A stretch of 5,423 nucleotides of DNA from Acidobacteriaceae bacterium. Lineage in GTDB: Bacteria; Acidobacteriota; Terriglobia; Terriglobales; Acidobacteriaceae. Where the stretch lies: positions 1-5,423 of the forward strand of contig JAUTWY010000596.1 in assembly GCA_030838305.1 (NCBI GenBank). The letters run 5' to 3'. This document shows, one piece after another, positions 1 to 4,900 of this stretch (positions are counted from its first letter, which is position 1; every line of letters begins with the position of its first letter). The notes under the pieces are model-generated. The model did not search any database. It was not told the DNA's origin and worked only from the letters and a program-made list of their open reading frames with translations. A program made the translations under genes and the position numbers.

Positions 1-678
1 CGCCGCCCTGACCGCAGCATTTCGTATTACAACAAAGGCGAGTTGTTGGGAATTGTGCTGGATCTTGCGGTGCGCGAGGCGAGTCAGGGGAAGGCGTCGT
101 TGCGCGAAGTGTTTCAGTGGATGAATCAGAACTACGCAAAAAAGGGAGCGTTCTTTGCGGATTCGGAAGGTGTGCGAGAGGCTACTCAAGCGGTGAGCCA
201 TGCCGATCTGGGATGGTTCTTCGCGAAGTACGTCGCGGGCACGGAGGAAATTCCGTGGAACGAGTTTTTTCGCGGGGTTGGATTGGAACTTGTCGTGGGA
301 AGAAGCACGATTGTTGACGCAGGTTTCCTGGCCTCGCGAAACTTTGATGCTCCGATGACGGTCGCGGCCGTGACTGAGGGGAGCGGCGCGGCAATCGCGG
401 GTCTGAAAGTCGGCGATATCATTGTGGAAATCAACGGAGCAATCGTTGGAGAGGAATCGTCGGAGAGTACGGCGCGGCTGCGTCCGGGCGACACAATCAC
501 AGTTAAGGTTCGAGGACGTCGAGGCAGCGAGCGCGAGTTGAAGTGGAAAGCCGGAAGCCGCGACGAAGTCTCATACACGCTCAAAGATATTGACAACCTG
601 AACGCCGCGCAGCGGGAACGGCGCGCTGCATGGCTCAAAGGCGAAGCGCAGATTCTGCAACAGACGCATTCAAGATAA
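1..678 (+). CDS. M61-family peptidase (glycyl aminopeptidase-like) with PDZ domain, C-terminal part
   Basis: Partial gene: the reading frame is open at base 1 and ends with TAA at 676-678, leaving 225 visible residues. The first residues carry the motif YYNKGEL (visible residues 9-15), followed by a helix-rich stretch and FFAKYVAGTEEIPWNEFF (about 73-90). Both are typical of the region after the active site in M61 metallopeptidases, which remove N-terminal residues such as glycine. A PDZ domain follows at about 121-174, with the carboxylate-binding region and the core GLKVGDIIVEING. The HEXXH zinc site must lie upstream of the window, so catalysis cannot be judged. M61 proteins are usually exported, but the signal peptide would also be outside. 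An internal TTG at 43 is not the start, because the family homology runs in from base 1. The next gene begins 14 bases downstream, so an operon is likely. Family assignment is firm; the exact substrate is unknown. Confidence 0.9.
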   Translation, partial: RRPDRSISYYNKGELLGIVLDLAVREASQGKASLREVFQWMNQNYAKKGAFFADSEGVREATQAVSHADLGWFFAKYVAGTEEIPWNEFFRGVGLELVVGRSTIVDAGFLASRNFDAPMTVAAVTEGSGAAIAGLKVGDIIVEINGAIVGEESSESTARLRPGDTITVKVRGRRGSERELKWKAGSRDEVSYTLKDIDNLNAAQRERRAAWLKGEAQILQQTHSR

Positions 679-692
679 GGCAATTCACACTG

Positions 693-1499
693 ATGATTCG
701 CACGCTGACGATGCTCGTGTTCTGGGTCCTGGCTGCGCCGGTGGCGGCGCTGATCGGTTTTCCGTGGACCATTATCACTCGTGATGTCAGTTTGCTTTAC
801 CGTCTTTTCATGTTTGGCGCGTGGAATGGAGTTCGGCTGACCGGGGTGCGAGTGCGGACTGTAGGGCTCGACAAGTTGGATCCAGCGCGTACTTATATCT
901 TCATGTCGAACCATGTGTCGAATCTCGATCCGCCGATTACAATTCCTCTGATTCCGCGGCGCACTTCCGTGATGGTGAAGAAGGAATTGTTCACTTATCC
1001 AATTCTGGGGCGTGCGATGCGAATGGGATCGCTGGTTCCGGTGGATCGCGGCAATCGCGATGCAGGCATCGAATCGGTCCGCGTCTCCAAGCAGGTTGTG
1101 CAGCACGGGCTCAACATGACAATCTACGTGGAAGGCCATCGCTCCTTCGATGGAAAACTGCTGCCTTTCAAGAAGGGACCGTTTTATTTGGCGATGGAAT
1201 GTGGAGTTCCGGTAGTTCCGGTGACTATCGCGGGAACGCATTATGTAATGCCGAAGGGAAGATTTGCGATCAAGCCCGGAGTTGTGACTGTGACGTTTCA
1301 TGCGCCGATTGAGCCGAAAGATTTTGGCAGTCGCGAGTGTTTGATGGAGAAGGTGCGAACGGTGATCGACAGCGGATTGCTTGGGGAATACAGACAAGAA
1401 CTTATCAACCAGCCTTCGACTTGCTCAGGGCAGGGTCCGGACACGAACGTACACGAAGGAAACATCTCACTCGACTCGCCTGCGGACTTGCACAACTGA
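693..1499 (+). CDS. PlsC-like lysophospholipid/glycerolipid acyltransferase
   Basis: Predicted 268-residue membrane-associated acyltransferase (LPLAT superfamily), probably transferring an acyl chain to lysophosphatidic acid or a related lipid. Residues 1-25 form a hydrophobic helix. The catalytic HX4D motif is NHVSNLD (His74, Asp79). Block II lies near KKELFTYPILGRAM (97-110). Block III reads VEGHRSFDG (146-154), where EGTRS is usual, and block IV is GVPVVPVTIAG (171-181). I chose ATG 693 because it gives the family-like N terminus and follows AAGG at 677-680. An ATG at 630 would add 21 residues of poor character and overlap the peptidase gene by 49 bases. The last about 28 residues (from PSTCSGQG) are encoded partly by a repeat-like sequence at 1411-1436 and look like a non-native tail. 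Substrate specificity cannot be read from sequence; other LPLAT activities, such as ornithine-lipid or lyso-lipid acylation, are possible. Confidence 0.92.
   Translation: MIRTLTMLVFWVLAAPVAALIGFPWTIITRDVSLLYRLFMFGAWNGVRLTGVRVRTVGLDKLDPARTYIFMSNHVSNLDPPITIPLIPRRTSVMVKKELFTYPILGRAMRMGSLVPVDRGNRDAGIESVRVSKQVVQHGLNMTIYVEGHRSFDGKLLPFKKGPFYLAMECGVPVVPVTIAGTHYVMPKGRFAIKPGVVTVTFHAPIEPKDFGSRECLMEKVRTVIDSGLLGEYRQELINQPSTCSGQGPDTNVHEGNISLDSPADLHN
1411..1436. repeat. Short repeat-like sequence inside the acyltransferase 3' end
   Basis: The string CCTTCGACTTGCTCAGGG (1413-1430) followed by CAGGG resembles a short interspersed GC-rich repeat that I recall from many bacterial genomes, usually between genes. 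When translated it gives PSTCSGQG, or PCPEQVEG on the other strand. Here it encodes residues 240-248 of the acyltransferase, beyond the conserved domain. There is only one copy in this window, so the repeat status rests on recognition and not on an internal comparison. Confidence 0.5.
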
Positions 1500-1521
1500 A
1501 ACTGGACATCCTTCTCAATTC

Positions 1522-2526
1522 CTATTCTTTCGACTTTTTTGCTCGTAGCGCGCGCGCCATATCCGGCAGCCTGGGTAACAACGCGGAATATTTCAACCAC
1601 AGCTTGTGATCGACAGCGGGAGCGCCGCTGACCAGGGCTCCTGCGGGAACGTCATTCGCGACGCCGCTTTGGGGCGTGACTATGGCACCTTCACCGATCT
1701 TGCAGTGGCCAACCACACCGACTTGACCGGTCAAGATGACGCGATTGCCGATTTCGGTCGAGCCAGCGAGGCCTACTTGGGAACACAGCAGTGCATCTTC
1801 GCCGACCTGTGATCCGTGGCCGACTTGTACGAGGTTATCGATCTTAACGCCGCGGCGGATGCGGGTCTCGCCGACGCTGGCGCGGTCGATGCAGGAGTAG
1901 GCCTGGATTTCTACGTCATCTTCGATGACGACGGGAGCGGGCTGAGGAATCTTGTACCAGCGTCCTTCACGGTTCTTGGCGAAGCCGAAGCCGTCGGAGC
2001 CGATCACGACGCCGTTCTGCAGTAACACGTTGTTACCGACGCGGCAGTTTTCGCGAACCACGGCGTGAGCGTGGGCGAAAAAACCATTGCCGATTTTTAC
2101 GCCGCGATAGATCACCACGTGCGGCAGCAGTACGGCGTCGGCGCCAATCTCGACATTCTCGTCGACTACGACATAAGGTCCGATGTGAGCGCCGCGTCCG
2201 ATCTTGGCGGTGGGGTGGACGACGGCAGTGGCGTGCACCCCTGGGGCATAGCGCAGCGGCTGGTGGAAGAGTTCGAGAGCGCGAGCGAAGCTGAGATAAG
2301 GGTCTTCGACGCGCAGCGTGGCCGCAGGAATCGCAGGAAAGCTTTCGGCGACGATCACGGCCGCGGCTTTGGTCAGCCGGGCCGCGGCGGCATACTTTGG
2401 GTTGGCGACGAAAGTGATTTCTCCGGGGCCGGCTTGCTCGATGCCGTTGAGGCCGGTGATTTCGGTGTCAGGTGAACCATTGTCCAGGCGTGCGTTGAGG
2501 GCGGAGGCGATCTGGGAAAGTTTCAT
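1522..2526 (-). CDS. lpxD: UDP-3-O-(3-hydroxyacyl)glucosamine N-acyltransferase LpxD
   Basis: Cytoplasmic acyltransferase of lipid A synthesis: it moves a 3-hydroxyacyl chain from acyl-ACP onto the 2-amine of UDP-3-O-acyl-glucosamine. The protein has 334 residues, close to the usual 340. Residues 1-95 form the uridine-binding N-terminal domain (ITGLNGIEQAGPGEITFV, ANPKY). Residues about 97-290 are left-handed beta-helix hexapeptide repeats, with SDGFGFAKNREGRWYKIPQ at 177-195. The predicted catalytic base is His237 in VQVGHG (E. coli His239), with a second conserved His274 in VGHCKIG. The C-terminal helical tail is 305-334. ATG 2526 was chosen because MKLSQIASAL aligns directly with the family start; an in-frame ATG at 2577 would add 17 unrelated residues. 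No clear Shine-Dalgarno sequence precedes 2526. The stop lies 22 bases from the convergent acyltransferase stop and no terminator hairpin is visible between them. The usual bamA-fabZ-lpxA neighbours are absent. Confidence 0.97.
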   Translation of the reverse strand: MKLSQIASALNARLDNGSPDTEITGLNGIEQAGPGEITFVANPKYAAAARLTKAAAVIVAESFPAIPAATLRVEDPYLSFARALELFHQPLRYAPGVHATAVVHPTAKIGRGAHIGPYVVVDENVEIGADAVLLPHVVIYRGVKIGNGFFAHAHAVVRENCRVGNNVLLQNGVVIGSDGFGFAKNREGRWYKIPQPAPVVIEDDVEIQAYSCIDRASVGETRIRRGVKIDNLVQVGHGSQVGEDALLCSQVGLAGSTEIGNRVILTGQVGVVGHCKIGEGAIVTPQSGVANDVPAGALVSGAPAVDHKLWLKYSALLPRLPDMARALRAKKSKE

Positions 2527-2774
2527 GGTCGATGGATGAACGCGAGTAAATCGTACACCAGTTCCAGAATGGTCCATCCCCCATGTTTACCTTTCACAAC
2601 CCTTTCGACATAGGGCAGCGATACGAATGTGAAATTCCTTGCATATTGACAGGGCGCCAGGAAAGCATCGAACTCCCAACCGGATTCGCTCGATGCGCGA
2701 CCATATTGGCGTGCCATGTGAACCGGCAACACTACAACGTGGGCCGCGCAGCTTCCGGCTGGAATATGATCCCC

Positions 2775-2785
2775 AGAAGGAAGGA
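2775..2785 (+). promoter_or_regulatory. Strong ribosome binding site of the short secreted ORF
   Basis: AGAAGGAAGGA lies 8 bases before the ATG at 2794. It is the clearest Shine-Dalgarno sequence in the window and the main reason to accept the short ORF as once or still translated. Confidence 0.65.
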
Positions 2786-2793
2786 TCACCTTA

Positions 2794-3078
2794 ATGACCA
2801 AAACAATGCTTTCTGTGATGATGGCATTAGCAGTGATGCCGTGGTCAAACAGCTTCGGGCAGGGCCCGATGACTGATGCCAGTAACATTCAACTTCAAAT
2901 CCCATTGCCCAATTTTGCTGTCTTTGGAACCGAGAGCGTGACCATCAACGACGGACTAAACGAGAACACCCGCTGCGTCAAGGGTAACGTGGGTGGCACC
3001 ATCTGTGGGAATGATGCGGGCGAACATCTTAAAAGGCGGCCTCAGCCAGTCTACCGCCCCGTTGCTGAAGTTAGCTGA
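2794..3078 (+). CDS. Short secreted protein, probably a truncated gene
   Basis: A 94-residue ORF of unrecognised function. Residues 1-23 look like a signal peptide: MTKTM, a hydrophobic core LSVMMALAVM, then a polar SNSFGQG region suitable for cleavage. The mature part has a beta-like stretch, NFAVFGTESVTINDGLN (about 40-56), and two cysteines (Cys62, Cys71). It recalls the start of larger repeat-rich surface proteins, but I cannot assign a family. From base 2995 the coding sequence is copy one of a direct repeat found again at 4014-4056, so residues from about 68 on (GTICGNDAGEHLKR and the rest) are probably not native. The ORF also overlaps the 3' end of the antisense RDD gene by 28 bases. 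Start support is good (ribosome binding site at 2775-2785). The most likely reading is an exported protein gene cut off by repeat-associated rearrangement; a genuine small secreted protein is the alternative. Confidence 0.5.
   Translation: MTKTMLSVMMALAVMPWSNSFGQGPMTDASNIQLQIPLPNFAVFGTESVTINDGLNENTRCVKGNVGGTICGNDAGEHLKRRPQPVYRPVAEVS
2995..3037. repeat. Direct repeat, copy 1 (partner at 4014-4056)
   Basis: By eye about 36 of 43 bases match 4014-4056 in the same orientation with no gap, at an offset of 1019 bases. The best block includes ggcgaac at 3019-3025 and ttaaaaggc at 3029-3037. After 3037 the two copies can be aligned a little further only with a gap. This copy lies within the short secreted ORF and begins 14 bases beyond the RDD gene stop. 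The small CAGG-CGAA-CCTG hairpin seen in copy 2 is broken here. Confidence 0.7.
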
Positions 3079-3872
3079 ACTTCCACGTGGAGACTGGCGA
3101 CCGTAAAGTAAGCCGAGTTTTCGCTTCGACCAACCTGGACAACCACCTGGTTCAGGTAACGAGACGGCAACGCGGCGTTGGTCTTGCAGATGCGAGGAAC
3201 AGACCAGGCGGCACCCGCGAGAACTGTGGTCCAAAGCGCGAGGGCGGCGATCTTCACCCAGTAACCGAAGTGTTCTTCGATCACGACAGTGCCGGCACAG
3301 ATGTCTCCAACACGGCGATGAATCTTGGAGCAACCTGCAACCACGGCACCTACAAGGTAGAAGCCGAGCCCGTCCACGACGCGGAGGAGATTGCGGATTG
3401 CGAGAGCCGCAAGCGGGGTGCGCTCGGTCATCCGGACAACCCGGATGCCGACCATCGCTTTCCCCAGGGTGGCGCCGAAACTCGCTTCCAGCAGCCAGAG
3501 ATAAAGAAAGAAAATTGCGGTATTAAGAGCCTCGGCAACGAGGAGTGCGGCGAGTGTCAGCTTCAGTTCTGTTCCGTCGACAATGCCCCAGCGCATGAAG
3601 GCCCAGGCATCCACAACGGCAAATGCACCGAAAAGGAAGGTGCTGTCAAGCGCAAACGCAATCAAGCGATCGCCCAGGGTTGCTATTCGGCAAAAAGAGT
3701 CGTCTTTCTGCTCCGGCGGAACGCGCTTCGGCGGCGCGCTTGTCGTCGGGGACGCGGGCGCGACCATGCCTGATTCTTCAAGCAAGTGCTGAGCGGGCGG
3801 AATGTGACCGCCGCAGGATCCGCAATTCTTCGAATGAAGGCTTGTTTGCCTGTGGCAGTGTGGGCATTCCAT
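3051..3872 (-). CDS. RDD-family membrane protein with N-terminal zinc ribbon
   Basis: Predicted 273-residue integral membrane protein. Residues 3-20 contain CPHC and CGSC (Cys3, Cys6, Cys17, Cys20), a zinc-ribbon signature. A Pro/Ser/Thr-rich linker covers about 33-57. The RDD domain runs from about 62 to 200: GDRLIAFALD (Arg69, Asp76) in the first membrane segment (70-90), a second segment at 105-128, SFGATLGKAMVGIRVV (131-146), RNLLRVVDGLGFYLVG (160-175), and RRVGDICAGTVVI (186-198). Another hydrophobic helix is at 205-225, followed by a roughly 45-residue tail unlike typical RDD proteins, probably outside the membrane. RDD proteins are often suggested to be transporters, some linked to ion or salt stress, but function here is unknown. 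ATG 3872 places the first cysteine at residue 3; an in-frame TTG at 3884 is possible. No good ribosome binding site precedes either. The gene is bracketed by a direct repeat at 2995 and 4014. Confidence 0.92.
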   Translation of the reverse strand: MECPHCHRQTSLHSKNCGSCGGHIPPAQHLLEESGMVAPASPTTSAPPKRVPPEQKDDSFCRIATLGDRLIAFALDSTFLFGAFAVVDAWAFMRWGIVDGTELKLTLAALLVAEALNTAIFFLYLWLLEASFGATLGKAMVGIRVVRMTERTPLAALAIRNLLRVVDGLGFYLVGAVVAGCSKIHRRVGDICAGTVVIEEHFGYWVKIAALALWTTVLAGAAWSVPRICKTNAALPSRYLNQVVVQVGRSENSAYFTVASLHVEVQLTSATGR

Positions 3873-4013
3873 AGTTGGGGCCAAGCCTGGTTGTGAGTTG
3901 ATTAATGATTACGCTCGGCGTCGGGGATTGCAGCATCACTAAAGGACAGCACCGGAAGGCTTCTAATGGGACCCTTTTCGCATAACCACTGCGAGGCTCT
4001 TGCAAAGGGATAG

Positions 4014-4056
4014 GGCAGCCTCTGTGCGAGTGATGCAGGCGAACCTGTTAAAAGGC
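4014..4056. repeat. Direct repeat, copy 2 (partner at 2995-3037)
   Basis: Same orientation as copy 1, about 84 percent identical by eye. This copy retains a small inverted repeat, CAGG-CGAA-CCTG (4036-4047), and an alternative pairing CCTG/CAGG (4044-4047 with 4056-4059). The pairing suggests this copy is nearer the ancestral form. It lies about 140 bases upstream of the RDD start and is followed directly by the hairpin at 4063-4078. Confidence 0.7.
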
Positions 4057-4062
4057 AGGCCC

Positions 4063-4078
4063 TTAGCGGCTAAAGCCG
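4063..4078. repeat. Overlapping palindromes (alternative hairpins)
   Basis: TTAGC-G-GCTAA (4063-4073) and CGGCT-AA-AGCCG (4067-4078) are both perfect inverted repeats that share bases, so only one can form at a time. The string resembles GC-rich intergenic palindromes I recall from Acidobacteriota genomes. No T-tract follows on the plus strand, so a classical terminator is unlikely. Confidence 0.5.
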
Positions 4079-4098
4079 GATGATTTGACGCACCTTGT

Positions 4099-4119
4099 GG
4101 CAAGACTCGAAGTCGTGCC
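4099..4119. repeat. Hairpin-forming intergenic repeat-like element
   Basis: GGCAAGACT and AGTCGTGCC form a 9-base stem with one mismatch around the loop CGA. The right half, GACTCGAAGTCGTGCCCTTCC (4104-4124) with one base change in the loop, is close to a palindrome of the type GACTGAAGTC-GTGCCC that I recall as widespread between genes in Acidobacteriota. No second copy occurs in this window. Confidence 0.5.
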
Positions 4120-4298
4120 CTTCCCGAGCTGGGGCGTGGTTAGTTCCGTTTGGATTCGAGGAGTGTCGGGTTATTGGGAAATCGGGGAACGTCCGTGTGT
4201 CGCGGAGGAGTCTCGTCTTTCGCCCCTTTGGCGCTTTATTCCTGGGTTACCTCTGGCCCCTAACAGTGGTGATTGAGCCCGGAGATTTTAGCGATTTG

Positions 4299-4327
4299 AT
4301 CTGGATTTTTTAAAATCTGGATCAGAT
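4299..4327. promoter_or_regulatory. Palindrome and direct-repeat cluster, possible operator
   Basis: ATCTGGAT occurs twice, at 4299-4306 and 4315-4322, 16 bases apart. The second copy is part of the perfect palindrome ATCTG-GAT-CAGAT (4315-4327). Between the copies, GATTTT-TT-AAAATC (4304-4317) is another perfect palindrome in an AT-rich setting. Such nested symmetry fits a protein-binding site or a small hairpin, but no regulator can be named and the distance to the next gene (over 230 bases) is long. Confidence 0.3.
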
Positions 4328-4400
4328 GAAAATTTGGACGAAAGCCAAGCCATTTTTTCAAGTCTATTGGCATCGGATGAAAAAATATACCTGCGTAAAT

Positions 4401-4454
4401 GCAAAACCAAAAGAAAAAGGCAAGGTCAAAGGCAGCGGGCCAAGGGCGCCCGCT
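4401..4454. repeat. Six-base periodic purine-rich tract followed by a hairpin
   Basis: Six consecutive hexamers from 4401 share an NNcAAA-like pattern: gcaaaa, ccaaaa, gaaaaa, ggcaag, gtcaaa, ggcagc. They run straight into a perfect 7-base stem, AGCGGGC (4434-4440) and GCCCGCT (4448-4454), with the loop CAAGGGC. I recall similar AAAGGC-type tracts ending in a GC-rich hairpin between genes of Acidobacteriota, so this may be a decayed member of that repeat class. The tract plus stem lies directly before a TAAATG at 4456. Confidence 0.5.
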
Positions 4455-4560
4455 CTAAATGTGCAAATGCTGCGCGTCTACGGAATGTGCTGTATCGAAC
4501 AATGAGTTGACATATGGGACACTACCAGTACTCTGGCCTAGTTTGTCTTCATTTATACTT

Positions 4561-4743
4561 ATGTTCAGGCGACTAGAGGACCGGACTCGGCAACTGTGTG
4601 CCTGGGCTGTTGCGAGCGAGGATCCGGCCGAACTGCACGAAATTCTCATACAACTGAGAGCAGCTTTCCGCGAACATATTGAGCGCGTGAGACTGCCACC
4701 TGTCAATCCGTCCTCGCCACAGAGACGGGCCGTGGACATCTGA
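4561..4743 (+). CDS. Small helical protein of unknown function, next to sensor kinase
   Basis: A 60-residue ORF, MFRRLEDRTRQL to RRAVDI. Residues 3-43 read as two amphipathic helices (LEDRTRQLCAWAVASED and AELHEILIQLRAAFREHIERVR), with a basic, proline-rich tail. I recognise the general pattern LCxxAVxxxDxxELxxxLxxLRxAxxEHIExxR from small hypothetical proteins of Acidobacteriota, some near response regulators, but no function is known to me. ATG 4561 was chosen because the conserved-looking part begins there; the frame extends back to ATG 4459, but those 34 residues look unlike the family. There is no ribosome binding site before either ATG. The receiver-kinase gene starts 157 bases downstream on the same strand, so a functional link is possible but not shown. 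Confidence 0.55.
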   Translation: MFRRLEDRTRQLCAWAVASEDPAELHEILIQLRAAFREHIERVRLPPVNPSSPQRRAVDI

Positions 4744-4885
4744 ACTACGAGTGGTTCGTGTATGCCATGTTTTATCGACAAGGCGCACAAGCCACTTTCG
4801 TGCTACGGTGAAGACCCTAGAGCATTCCCCGTATTTAAAGTAGTAAAAAGCACAATTGCGGAATTCAGGTTTGTGGTGTGAACAA

Positions 4886-4899
4886 AGAGGTCGCAAGGA
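4886..4899 (+). promoter_or_regulatory. Ribosome binding site region of the receiver-kinase gene
   Basis: AGAGG at 4886-4890 lies 10 bases before ATG 4901, and AAGGA at 4895-4899 lies 1 base before it. The first has the better spacing. Together they support 4901 as the start over in-frame TTG codons at 4856 and 4871; an in-frame TAA at 4844 limits any extension. Confidence 0.5.
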
Positions 4900-4900
4900 A

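Larger units (their letters stand above)
3873..4560. other. Gene-poor, repeat-rich intergenic region
   Basis: About 690 bases without a convincing gene. The short ORFs that can be read here lack a ribosome binding site, recognisable domains and protein-like composition. The stretch holds copy 2 of the direct repeat (4014-4056), three perfect or near-perfect hairpins (4063-4078, 4099-4119, 4434-4454), a small hairpin CGCC/GGCG at 4221-4233, an AT-rich palindrome cluster (4299-4327) and a six-base periodic purine-rich tract (4401-4436). The nearest gene starts point outward: the RDD gene at 3872 to the left and the small helical protein at 4561 to the right, so their promoters should lie here. 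The only good promoter-like hexamer I noticed is TTGACA at 4507-4512, and it lacks a convincing -10 partner. Confidence 0.7.

Noticed and set aside
630..692. Upstream ATG for the acyltransferase at 630
   Set aside because: It would overlap the peptidase gene by 49 bases and add 21 residues unlike the family N terminus; ATG 693 fits better.
186..1397. Long minus-strand frame of 403 codons
   Set aside because: It lies antisense to the clearly homologous M61 and acyltransferase genes, has an Arg/Ser/His-rich composition typical of shadow frames, and shows no domain.
1606..2539. Several plus-strand frames opposite lpxD
   Set aside because: They are Asp/Ala/Gly-rich mirror frames of the hexapeptide-repeat coding sequence, without ribosome binding sites or domains.
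2583..2876. Plus-strand frame of 97 codons between lpxD and the RDD gene
   Set aside because: It has no ribosome binding site and no recognisable protein features, and it overlaps the better-supported start at 2794 in another frame.
3087..3773. Plus-strand frame of 228 codons
   Set aside because: It is antisense to the RDD gene, which has a full domain match; its composition is that of a shadow frame.
2995..4056. CRISPR array or insertion sequence
   Set aside because: There are only two imperfect copies 1 kb apart, no regular spacers, no transposase and no terminal inverted repeats.
4085..4313. Two plus-strand frames of 63 and 72 codons
   Set aside because: They run through hairpin and repeat-like sequence, lack ribosome binding sites and look unlike proteins.
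4434..4454. Rho-independent terminator
   Set aside because: The stem is perfect, but no T-tract follows on the plus strand, and on the minus strand the trailing bases are mixed, so it was listed as part of a repeat-like element.
4507..4534. Sigma-70 promoter with TTGACA at 4507
   Set aside because: The -35 hexamer is perfect, but the best -10 candidate (TACTCT, 16-base spacer) matches only three of six positions.
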